A stretch of 64,000 bases of DNA from an uncultured Pseudomonadota bacterium (GTDB lineage: Bacteria; Myxococcota_A; UBA796; SXON01): assembly GCA_903875225.1 (NCBI GenBank), contig CAIQVJ010000006.1:1-64000 (forward strand), in the 5' to 3' direction. Shown here piece by piece: positions 14,200 through 21,744 of the stretch; the stretch's first letter is position 1, and each line of letters opens with the position of its first letter. Position numbers and translations under genes: made by a program. Below the pieces are notes generated by a model. It was not told where the DNA came from. It saw only the letters and a program-made list of their open reading frames with translations, and did no database searches.

Positions 14200-16673
14200 G
14201 CGCTCCGATGCCGTTCGACGAGGCAGCGTTCCGCAAGGACCAGGCGGGCGCGTTCCTGCAGTCCGTGCGCGTTGCCGCCGCCCTCGGCATCGGAGCGTTC
14301 GTCGCCTTTGCCTTCGTGGATCCGTTCCTGGCGCCGCTGGGCCTGCCGCTTCTGCTCGGGGTCCGCGCTGGCGTGGTGGCGGTGCTGCTGGGCGTGCTCG
14401 GCGTGAGCTTCCTCAAGGTCGAGCGGTCGGCGAACTGGGTGCTCGGGATCTCGATCGCCACGTGCGCATGGATCGGGCTCGGGGTCATCACCGTGACCGC
14501 GCTCGTCGGCGGGGCGGCCACCAACTACCATGAAGCGCTGCTGCTCACGTTCTTTGCGTTCTCGGCCTTTCCTCTCCCCTGGCGGTGGCAGCAGAGCGTG
14601 CTGACCTACGGCGGCACGGTGGCGGCCTACGACGTGGTCATGGCGGTGCTCGGGCTCGAGGGGTCGACGGCGCAGTGGCTGAGCGTGAACGCGGTGCTGT
14701 GGTCGGCGGTGGTGATCGCCAGCGCCATCACCTGGCACGCTGGCAACCTGCGCCGGCAGGAGTTCCTGACCCGCACGCAGCTTGCCGCCGCGAACCTGCA
14801 GCTCCAGGCCCTCGACGTCGCGAAGACAGCCTTCTTCACGAACATCTCCCACGAGCTCCGCACCCCGCTCACGCTGGTGCTGGCTCCGCTCGAAGCCCTG
14901 CTCGACGAAGGCGGCGGGCTCACCCCCGGCCAGGAGGAGCAGCTCACGCTCGCGCGAAGGTCGGCCCTGCGCCTGCTCCGGCTTGTGGATGATCTGCTGG
15001 TGCTCTCGCGGATCGAGGGTTCAGCGCTGAGTCTCTACAAGTCGAGCTTCAACCTGCGTGTACTTGTAGCGAAGCTCACCGAGGAGGCCGCGGCGCTCGC
15101 CAGGCGCAAACGCATCTCCGTCAGCCTGGTCGAGGGGGATCCCGACGAGCAGATGAAGATCCGCGGCGACGAGGAGCAGGTCGAACGCGTGATGCTCAAC
15201 CTGTTCGCGAACGCGCTCAAATTCACGCCTGCAGGGGGCGCGCTGACCGTGCGTGTCTGCCCGGGCGCCCCGACCGCGGCCGGGGCGATGGTGGACGTCG
15301 AGGTCGCCGACACCGGACCGGGGATCCCGGAGTCCCAGCGGGAGCGGGTGTTCGAGCGGTTTCACCAGGTGGACAGCGCGGAGGGGCGGCGGTTCGGCGG
15401 CACGGGGATCGGGCTTTCGCTCGCCCGGGAGCTCGTTCACCTGCATGGTGGCGTGATCCGCGCCGAGGCCAACCCGGGCGGCGGCACGCTGATCCGCGTC
15501 TCGCTGCCCGTGGGGTCGACCTCCCGCGTGGACGCGCTGCCCATCAAGCAACAGGTCAACGTGGGCCTCCCCGAGTGGCACGACCAGATCCGGCGGGGGG
15601 ACGAATACCGGTTGCTCGGCCTCGACGAGGCCACCGAGCGGCGTCTCGGCCGGCGCCAGCAGGAGGATGCCAGCCGCGCCACGGTGCTCGTCATCGAAGA
15701 CAATGCGGACATGGTGCGCTTTCTGGCGGGGGTTCTCGGTAGCGCCTACACCGTCCTCGCGGCGAGTGACGGCTTCGCAGGCCTGCGGCTCGCGGTCGAA
15801 CGGCATCCCGACCTGATCGTCTCCGACGTGATGATGCCCGAGATGACCGGCTGGGACGTGCTGGCCCGCCTGCGGGAGGATCCCCAGACCCGAGCCATCC
15901 CGGTGGTGCTGCTCACCGCGCGGGGAGCGCCCGAAGACCGTGTACACGGCCACGCGCAGGGCGCTGACGCCTACCTGACCAAGCCCTTCCAGGTCGGTGA
16001 GCTCCTGACGGTGATCCGGAGCCTGCTGCGCAACCAGGACGATCGGGCCACGCTCCAGGCCGCTCGAAACGAGGAGGAGCTCGATGCCTTGATCCAGGGC
16101 GTGGTGCGGACCGTCGCGGCGCCGGCCAGGGTTCTGCTGGACGATCCGGCCAGCGCGACCGCCGCGAAGGAGCTATCGGCCGCGCTGACCCAGCTGGCCT
16201 CGCTGCTCCCCGCCCCCGCCCCCCGGGAGGCAGTCGAGCTCACGACCGTCGTGCAGGCAGCGCGCGCTGGCCTCGGGAGCGATGCTGCGCGGGTGGACCT
16301 GGAGCTGGCCTCGCGTCGTCGCATCCACGTCGCGCCCGGCAGCGTGGAGCGTGCGCTGGTCGAACTGCTGGAGAACGCGCTCCGGGCTTCGCCGTCCGAC
16401 CGGCCGGTCGTGGTCACCACGGCGGACGATGGGGAGGCCTGGGTGCGTATCGTGGTGCGGGACGAAGGCCCCGGGGTGCCGGCCGTAGCGAGGTCCAGGA
16501 TCTTCCAGCCGTTCTACAGCTCCACCAGTCGCCCGGGCATCGGGCTCACCCTCGCTCGTCGGCTGGTCCACGCCCAGGGGGGTACCCTCGTGCTGGAGGG
16601 CGAAACCCGGCCGTTTGGATCGACCTTCAGCATCCGACTGCCCGCCGACCCGAGCTCTGCGAAATGGTCGTGA
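14196..16673 (+). CDS. hybrid histidine kinase with a second C-terminal ATPase domain
   Basis: This inner-membrane sensor kinase has about six hydrophobic helices in its first 185 residues and no periplasmic domain, which suits a lipophilic or membrane signal. The HisKA box NISHELRTPL holds the phosphorylated His (about 219). The HATPase motifs NALKFTP, DTGPGIP and GGTGIGLSLA follow. A receiver domain comes next (VLVIEDNADM, phospho-Asp in SDVMMPEMTG, Lys in LTKPF). After it is a second HATPase-like domain (ELLENALRASP, DEGPGVP, PGIGLTLARRLV) with no second HisKA. The GTG start at 14196 overlaps the upstream TGA (GTGA) and has GGAGG at 14186-14190. The ATPase-HisKA-ATPase-REC-ATPase order is unusual. 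Confidence 0.88.
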   Translation: MSAPMPFDEAAFRKDQAGAFLQSVRVAAALGIGAFVAFAFVDPFLAPLGLPLLLGVRAGVVAVLLGVLGVSFLKVERSANWVLGISIATCAWIGLGVITVTALVGGAATNYHEALLLTFFAFSAFPLPWRWQQSVLTYGGTVAAYDVVMAVLGLEGSTAQWLSVNAVLWSAVVIASAITWHAGNLRRQEFLTRTQLAAANLQLQALDVAKTAFFTNISHELRTPLTLVLAPLEALLDEGGGLTPGQEEQLTLARRSALRLLRLVDDLLVLSRIEGSALSLYKSSFNLRVLVAKLTEEAAALARRKRISVSLVEGDPDEQMKIRGDEEQVERVMLNLFANALKFTPAGGALTVRVCPGAPTAAGAMVDVEVADTGPGIPESQRERVFERFHQVDSAEGRRFGGTGIGLSLARELVHLHGGVIRAEANPGGGTLIRVSLPVGSTSRVDALPIKQQVNVGLPEWHDQIRRGDEYRLLGLDEATERRLGRRQQEDASRATVLVIEDNADMVRFLAGVLGSAYTVLAASDGFAGLRLAVERHPDLIVSDVMMPEMTGWDVLARLREDPQTRAIPVVLLTARGAPEDRVHGHAQGADAYLTKPFQVGELLTVIRSLLRNQDDRATLQAARNEEELDALIQGVVRTVAAPARVLLDDPASATAAKELSAALTQLASLLPAPAPREAVELTTVVQAARAGLGSDAARVDLELASRRRIHVAPGSVERALVELLENALRASPSDRPVVVTTADDGEAWVRIVVRDEGPGVPAVARSRIFQPFYSSTSRPGIGLTLARRLVHAQGGTLVLEGETRPFGSTFSIRLPADPSSAKWS

Positions 16674-18904
16674 GGAGGCCCGTCGCCTCGCTCGGCGATG
16701 CCGAGGGGCGGGAGCTCGCGGCATCGCCGCTCCGTCTGGCGTTCGGGCCGCGGGTGAACGTGCTCGTCGGCGGCGCGGCCGGGGTTTTCTCGCTGGCCGC
16801 GTTCTCCGGTGGGTTCACCGATCTCGGGTTCTGCACCTTTGCCCTCGCGCTGGCGGCGGGTGCACAGCTGGTGTGGCCGCGGGCCGGGCAGATTCCGGCT
16901 GTGGGCGTGCTGCTCGTGATGCCGTGGGTGACGGCCGCGCCGTCCGGGGGATTTGCCGCGGCTGCGGTCGTCGCGACCGGGCTCGCCGCTGCCGCTCATC
17001 CGCCGCTGGTTGCCGGCGCGATGGGGGCGCTCGGGCTCTGGAGCCTGGTGGCCACCACCGGAGACCCGGTGCTCATCGGGGCTGCCGGGCTCGTCTACCT
17101 CGGCGTGTTGACGCTGGCGTGGCTCGTGAGCGCAGAGCGGGTGGAGGCCGGCGAGCGGCTTCGGAAGCGGGACAGGCTGATCGAGCGCTACACCCTCGCC
17201 AGCGAGGGCGCGATGACGGGGCTGTGGCACTGGGCTGTCGACGAGGATGTCGTCTACCTCACGCCCCGCGCCGAGGCGCTGCTCGGGTTCGAGAGCGGGC
17301 TGGTGCACCCGGTCGCCCGTTGGCTCGACGTCGTCGAGCCCGGGGACGCGGAGACCCTGCGCGCCGAGCTGAGCCGGTTCGCGGGCGTGAACCGGAGCCG
17401 GTTCGAACAGCGGGTTCGGGTTGACCTGCCGGGCCGGGGCTCCCGCACGCTGCTCTTCCGGGCGAGCGCCGCCCGCGACAGCGCGGGGCGTGCCCTCCGG
17501 CTCGCGGGCTCCATCGAGGACGTGACCGCCGCCCTGCGGCAGGAGTCGGAGCTCCTGCGCAGCGCGTTCCACGATGGCCTCACCGGCCTCGCGAACCGCG
17601 CCCTGTTGCTCGACAGGCTCTCCCACGCGATCGCCCAGGGCCAGCGCTACCCGAGTCGTCCCTTCGCCGTCCTGTTCCTCGACGTGGACCACTTCAAGAC
17701 CGTGAACGACAGCCTCGGCCACCAGGTCGGAGACGCGCTCCTGAGGACCGTGGCGGAGCGGCTCGACGGCTGCGTTCGGCCGTCCGACACGCTGGCGCGC
17801 CTGGGGGGTGACGAGTTCGTAGTCCTCGCGCACGAGCTGGGCCCGGGCCAGGCAGAGGCGCTGGCCGGCCGCATGCTGGAGGCCGTGCGCGCTCCGGTGA
17901 ACGTGATGGGTCATGAGGTCGTACCCTCGGCGAGCATCGGCGTCGCCCCGGGAGGGCCGGGCTATGTCGACGGGCTCGACCTGCTCCGGGATGCGGACAC
18001 GGCGATGTACAGGGCGAAGCAGGAGGGCCGGGGGCGGGTGTGCCTGTTCACCGAGGCGATGCACGCGGGAGCGGTGCTGCGCCTCGAGCTCGAGCGAGAC
18101 CTCCACCGGGCCATCGACCGCGGGGAGGTGGAGGTCCACTACCAGCCGATCCTCGATCTCCAGACGGGCGCGATCCGCGGCTTCGAGGCGCTCGTGCGCT
18201 GGCGCCGGAACGGCGTGCTCATCCCCCCGGACCGGTTCATCCCGGTCGCCGAGGAGACCGGGCAGATCGTCCCGATGACCTGGTGGATCCTCGAGCAGGC
18301 CTGCAGCGCGCTCGCAGACTGGCGCCGGCGCGGGCTCGGGCGGGACATCTGGGTGCACGTGAACTTCAGCGGGCGCCAGCTCTCGGAGGGCAACGCCGTG
18401 AGCGGCATCCTCGCGGTGATCGAGCGGGCGGGGCTCCCGACCGCTGCCGTACACATCGAGCTCACGGAGACCAGCGTGCTCAAGCAGGGCAACGCGGTCA
18501 ACAGCACGCTGGCGGCGCTTCGCGCCGCGGGCCTGCAGCTGCACCTCGACGACTTCGGAACAGGGTACGCGTCGATCTCGTACCTGCATCACTGGCGGTT
18601 CGACGGGCTCAAGATCGACCGCAGCTTCATCTCGCCGATCGAGGAGCCGGGGCGGCGCAGCATCGTCGCGGCGATCATCCAGCTCGCAGCAGGGCTCGGC
18701 ATGGGGGTGGTCGCCGAGGGCGTGGAGACCGAGGCGCAGGCCGGGATCCTTCGCGGGCTGGGTTGCGCCTACGCCCAGGGCTGGCTGTGGTCCAAGGCGC
18801 TCCCCGCATCCGAGGCGCGTGCCCTGTTGGAGGCGACCCAGATCACGTCCGGAACAGCTGCTGCACTGCTGAGCGGACGACGTCCGGCAGGTCCTGGTAC
18901 GTGA
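16664..18904 (+). CDS. membrane GGDEF-EAL protein (c-di-GMP synthesis and breakdown)
   Basis: The 746-residue protein has a membrane region of several helices (about 30-155), a PAS-like domain (about 170-290), a GGDEF domain and an EAL domain. The GGDEF motif is intact at 381-385, and an I-site RPSD lies exactly five residues before it, so feedback inhibition by c-di-GMP is likely. The EAL domain keeps EAL (508-510), NFSGRQL, LTETSVL, LDDFGTGYAS, KIDRSF and AEGVET, so phosphodiesterase activity is also possible. The gene overlaps the kinase by ten bases; a GTG at 16670 overlapping the TGA is an alternative start. With the two upstream genes it forms a coupled operon that probably sets the c-di-GMP level read by the PilZ fusion. 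Confidence 0.92.
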   Translation: MVVRRPVASLGDAEGRELAASPLRLAFGPRVNVLVGGAAGVFSLAAFSGGFTDLGFCTFALALAAGAQLVWPRAGQIPAVGVLLVMPWVTAAPSGGFAAAAVVATGLAAAAHPPLVAGAMGALGLWSLVATTGDPVLIGAAGLVYLGVLTLAWLVSAERVEAGERLRKRDRLIERYTLASEGAMTGLWHWAVDEDVVYLTPRAEALLGFESGLVHPVARWLDVVEPGDAETLRAELSRFAGVNRSRFEQRVRVDLPGRGSRTLLFRASAARDSAGRALRLAGSIEDVTAALRQESELLRSAFHDGLTGLANRALLLDRLSHAIAQGQRYPSRPFAVLFLDVDHFKTVNDSLGHQVGDALLRTVAERLDGCVRPSDTLARLGGDEFVVLAHELGPGQAEALAGRMLEAVRAPVNVMGHEVVPSASIGVAPGGPGYVDGLDLLRDADTAMYRAKQEGRGRVCLFTEAMHAGAVLRLELERDLHRAIDRGEVEVHYQPILDLQTGAIRGFEALVRWRRNGVLIPPDRFIPVAEETGQIVPMTWWILEQACSALADWRRRGLGRDIWVHVNFSGRQLSEGNAVSGILAVIERAGLPTAAVHIELTETSVLKQGNAVNSTLAALRAAGLQLHLDDFGTGYASISYLHHWRFDGLKIDRSFISPIEEPGRRSIVAAIIQLAAGLGMGVVAEGVETEAQAGILRGLGCAYAQGWLWSKALPASEARALLEATQITSGTAAALLSGRRPAGPGT

Positions 18905-19664
18905 GGGCGCGGAGGACGCGGCCGCGTCCGGCAGCGGCCATCGCCTGGCAGGTGCGGGCACCTTGCGGGTTGTGGTGCCCGAGGTGCACCACGTGAAGGC
19001 GGGGGAACCTCCCTGCGATCGGCACCGGGTCGCCGCCGACGTTCGCACACCCGTCGGTGAACAGGATCCCCACCCGCTCTCGCCGCCGACAGAGCGCCAG
19101 CTCGCGTGCAGCGACGGTGAGGCCCTCCTCGATGTTGGTGTAGCCCTGCGCAGGCACCTCCAGCACGCGTCGGACCAGCTCCCGTAGGGTCACGTTCTCG
19201 CCGGCGCGAACCAGCCGGTGCGCGTGGGTGTCGAACGCGATCACGGCCACGTGTTCGAGCTTCATCCTCAAGATGGCGGTGGCGAGCGCGATGAGCGCGA
19301 TCTTCTCCCCGGTCATCGAGAGCGACATGTCCAGCACCGCGACCACGTCCACCTCGCGCGGCTCCACCCGGGTCACGTGCAGCTCGGCGCTGCGCCACTC
19401 GTCCACGGTGCGCTCCACGTCGAACTCTCCAGGGCTCGGCCACACCGCACCCACGGCGCGGGTCGGGCGTGCGGTGTGGCGCACCATGCGTCGGGCGCGC
19501 TCCAGGATCCCGGTGATGGCGCGGTCCAGGATGAGCTGGCGGTAGAGCGCAGCGGGCAGCTTCCTCTTGAACCGCTGGAGCTCCTTCGCCGCCTCCCAGC
19601 CGGTGAGCGCGCGGAGCTCGGCCTCCGTGCCCGGCAGGGCAGGGGGGGCATCGCGTGTCGCCAC
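18843..19664 (-). CDS. VWA-domain protein (MoxR partner)
   Basis: This protein of about 273 residues carries a von Willebrand A domain with the metal-dependent adhesion site: DMSLSMTG (DxSxS), the Thr in GYTNIEEG, and Asp in FTDGCAN. MoxR-VWA pairs act as chaperone-like modules that insert metals or activate other proteins. The N-terminal 90 residues are helical and basic. The best start is GTG at 19664, 33 bases after the MoxR stop, but its ribosome-binding site is weak. The reading frame is open through the MoxR stop in the -1 frame (see the slippery site at 19703-19709), so a fused product is possible. Its 3' end overlaps the end of the convergent GGDEF-EAL gene by about 60 bases. Confidence 0.82.
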   Translation of the reverse strand: MATRDAPPALPGTEAELRALTGWEAAKELQRFKRKLPAALYRQLILDRAITGILERARRMVRHTARPTRAVGAVWPSPGEFDVERTVDEWRSAELHVTRVEPREVDVVAVLDMSLSMTGEKIALIALATAILRMKLEHVAVIAFDTHAHRLVRAGENVTLRELVRRVLEVPAQGYTNIEEGLTVAARELALCRRRERVGILFTDGCANVGGDPVPIAGRFPRLHVVHLGHHNPQGARTCQAMAAAGRGRVLRALTYQDLPDVVRSAVQQLFRT

Positions 19665-19696
19665 GCTCTCCGGTCCGGACGACGAATCGCCGGACC

Positions 19697-20572
19697 TCAG
19701 CGTTTTTTTGGCGCGCTCCCTTCGGCCTCGAGCTGCTTCGTGACGCGCTCCCCAAGCTCGGAGAGCACGGCCGGGAGCGAGCCTCCGTGGGCGTCCGCCA
19801 GCTCGATGCGAGTGGGCAGCGCGAGCAGCGCGGCCCCGAGCACCGCGGCGTCGAGCGATTCTGCGGGCAGGTGGAGCGCGATGTCCGCGATCGCGATCGC
19901 CGCCCGAACGCTGGCACCGCGCCGGATGCGGGGGTCCACCCGGGTAGCCCGCACCAGGGCCACGGCGGCGGCGATCAGGTCGTCCGGTGGGCTCCCGTGC
20001 GCGTTCTGCCGCACGATGGCGCGCTCGTCGGCCTCTGTCGCGTGATCGAGGCGCACCAGTTCGAACCGGTCGAGCAGCGCCTCGGAGAGCGCTCCCGTGG
20101 CGACGAACTCGGCGGGGTTCTGTGTGGCGACCACCGCAAAGCCCCGCGCCGCGCGCACCTCGCCGAGCATCGGTAGGATCAGCATCCCCTCGTCCATCGC
20201 GGGCAGGAGCACGTTCTGCACCCCCTCGGGCATGCGGTTCAGCTCGTTGATGAACAGCACCGCACCCTCCCGCATCGCCCGGACCAAGGGCCCGGGGATG
20301 AAGTTCTCGGGCCGGTAGCCGTGGCTCAGCACGAGCGGCGGGTCGAACTGCCCCACCAGCTTGGCCTCGGTGTAGCGGCCGTCGCCATCCACGCGCACGA
20401 ACCCACGATCGAGCCGGGCGCACACCGCTCGGGCCAGCGCGGTCTTGCCGACGCCCACCGGGCCTTCGAGGAGCACGTGGCGCGCGCCCAGGAGGCACGC
20501 GTGCACGCACCCGAGCTCGAAGTCGCGGCCGATCAGCGCGTCGTGGACGTCATCGTGGCGGGGTGCTGGCAT
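19697..20572 (-). CDS. MoxR-family AAA+ ATPase
   Basis: MoxR ATPases remodel or activate client proteins, usually with a VWA partner encoded next door, as here. The 291-residue product has Walker A GPVGVGKTA (about 36-44), Walker B VLFINELNR (about 104-112), the sensor-1 segment FAVVATQNPAE and the lid region LDRFELVRLD. Its ATG lies inside the last 23 bases of the upstream protease-like gene. The last codons are CCA AAA AAA CGC TGA, which creates a slippery run immediately before the stop. Confidence 0.92.
   Translation of the reverse strand: MPAPRHDDVHDALIGRDFELGCVHACLLGARHVLLEGPVGVGKTALARAVCARLDRGFVRVDGDGRYTEAKLVGQFDPPLVLSHGYRPENFIPGPLVRAMREGAVLFINELNRMPEGVQNVLLPAMDEGMLILPMLGEVRAARGFAVVATQNPAEFVATGALSEALLDRFELVRLDHATEADERAIVRQNAHGSPPDDLIAAAVALVRATRVDPRIRRGASVRAAIAIADIALHLPAESLDAAVLGAALLALPTRIELADAHGGSLPAVLSELGERVTKQLEAEGSAPKKR
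19703..19709 (-). other. candidate -1 programmed frameshift heptamer (A_AAA_AAA)
   Basis: On the minus strand seven consecutive A residues lie in MoxR frame as A_AAA_AAA. They are followed by CGC and then the TGA stop. A -1 slip moves the ribosome to AAA AAA ACG CTG, the frame of the VWA gene, with no stop before the VWA domain. This is the classic slippery form seen in dnaX-type frameshifting. An enhancing stem-loop or internal Shine-Dalgarno has not been shown. A homopolymer sequencing error would look the same. Confidence 0.35.
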
Positions 20573-21662
20573 CGGGTGGACGTAACGCCTCTTTGGGGCG
20601 GCGCGCTCGCCCGGGCGAGCCGCCGGGCCCGCAGTCGTCCCGCCGCTGGGATCCCCTGCGGGCGGGCCTGCTACGCAGGGTGAGGGCCGCGAGGGCGAAC
20701 ATCGCGCCCGTGAATGAACCGGGCGTCGACACCGCCGAGCAGCCCCCGGTCTTCTCCGGCTCGTCCTCGGAGGTGTCCGGCTCGAAGCTGTCGTACGGGG
20801 AGTTCATCACCTCGATGGTCTCGGACGAGCAGGACTGCCGGTCGCACTCGGCGGTCTCGGCGCAGAGCCCGATCACGAACTCCCCTGGGGCCGCGTAGGT
20901 GTGCGTTGCGCTGGCTCCGCCGTCGACCAGCGTCCCGTCCCCGAAGTCCCAGGTCGGGCCCATCGCGCTCGGGTCGGGGCTGGCGGAGCACGTGACGGTG
21001 AGCGGGTCCTCCGGCTCGGCGGTGCAGGTGAGCCCGAAGATGCCCGCGGTGCCGTAGATCGCCTGTAGGCCGGCCTGATCGTCGGCGTTCGGGGTGCTGG
21101 CATGGTCGTCGCAGACGGGGTTCGACGACGCCATCGTCGATTCGAGCTCCTCGGGCGTGCAGGACCCGTCCGAGCACGACTGGGGCGCGAGACCCGCGAC
21201 GATGCCCAGTTCGTGGGTCAGCACCGACTGCAGGGACACCTGATCCGAACACTCGCCAGAGTCGATCGCGGCGTCGGAGGTCCAGGGCACCTGATCAGCG
21301 ACGATGAGCTGCATGGAGGTGGGCAGCGTGTCGAAGGGTGCCGAGCTGCCGTCCCAGAACCCGTATGTCAGCGCGTAGACGCCTGTGGCGAGCACGTCAT
21401 CCGGGTCCCCGAACAGGACTCCGACACCACCGGCATGGGAGTACGCTTCCGCGTCCGGATCCTCCACCACCGAGAACGAGAACGTGCACGGCGCCGACCT
21501 GGTCCACGCCGCTGCGGAGTCCTCCAGCACGGTCTGCAGCTCGTCGTGGGTGAAGCCGTCGACGGCACCGGTCCAGTGGAGCTCCACGGGCACGTCGGCG
21601 GGCCAGGCCCAGCCCTGAAGCTCGTAGGCGTCGGCCAGCGGGACGAGGAGGAGCGCGAGCAT
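20550..21662 (-). CDS. secreted protease-like protein with PKD domain and C-terminal sorting tail
   Basis: The 370-residue protein has a short signal peptide (MLALLLVPLADA). Its N-terminal half resembles matrixin-like zinc proteases, including the segment VLTHELGIVAGL at 148-158. The second His of HExxHxxG is replaced by Ile154 and the third ligand position is Pro, so zinc catalysis is doubtful. A PKD-like domain (WDFGDGT, THTYAAPGEF) spans about 215-290. Near the end come GGCS, a hydrophobic stretch (FTGAMFALAALTL) and arginines, which resemble a MYXO-CTERM sorting tail. Unusually, a further 35-residue Arg/Pro-rich tail follows and overlaps the moxR start by 23 bases. A late frameshift is one explanation. 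Confidence 0.65.
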   Translation of the reverse strand: MLALLLVPLADAYELQGWAWPADVPVELHWTGAVDGFTHDELQTVLEDSAAAWTRSAPCTFSFSVVEDPDAEAYSHAGGVGVLFGDPDDVLATGVYALTYGFWDGSSAPFDTLPTSMQLIVADQVPWTSDAAIDSGECSDQVSLQSVLTHELGIVAGLAPQSCSDGSCTPEELESTMASSNPVCDDHASTPNADDQAGLQAIYGTAGIFGLTCTAEPEDPLTVTCSASPDPSAMGPTWDFGDGTLVDGGASATHTYAAPGEFVIGLCAETAECDRQSCSSETIEVMNSPYDSFEPDTSEDEPEKTGGCSAVSTPGSFTGAMFALAALTLRSRPARRGSQRRDDCGPGGSPGRARRPKEALRPPDASTPPR

Positions 21663-21744
21663 GTGGATGGTCCTGTTCAGGGTGGATCGTACGCCGGTCC
21701 ACTTGCCTGCGCCCGCTCCGGAACCCGGATAGCGTCGGCCCCCG

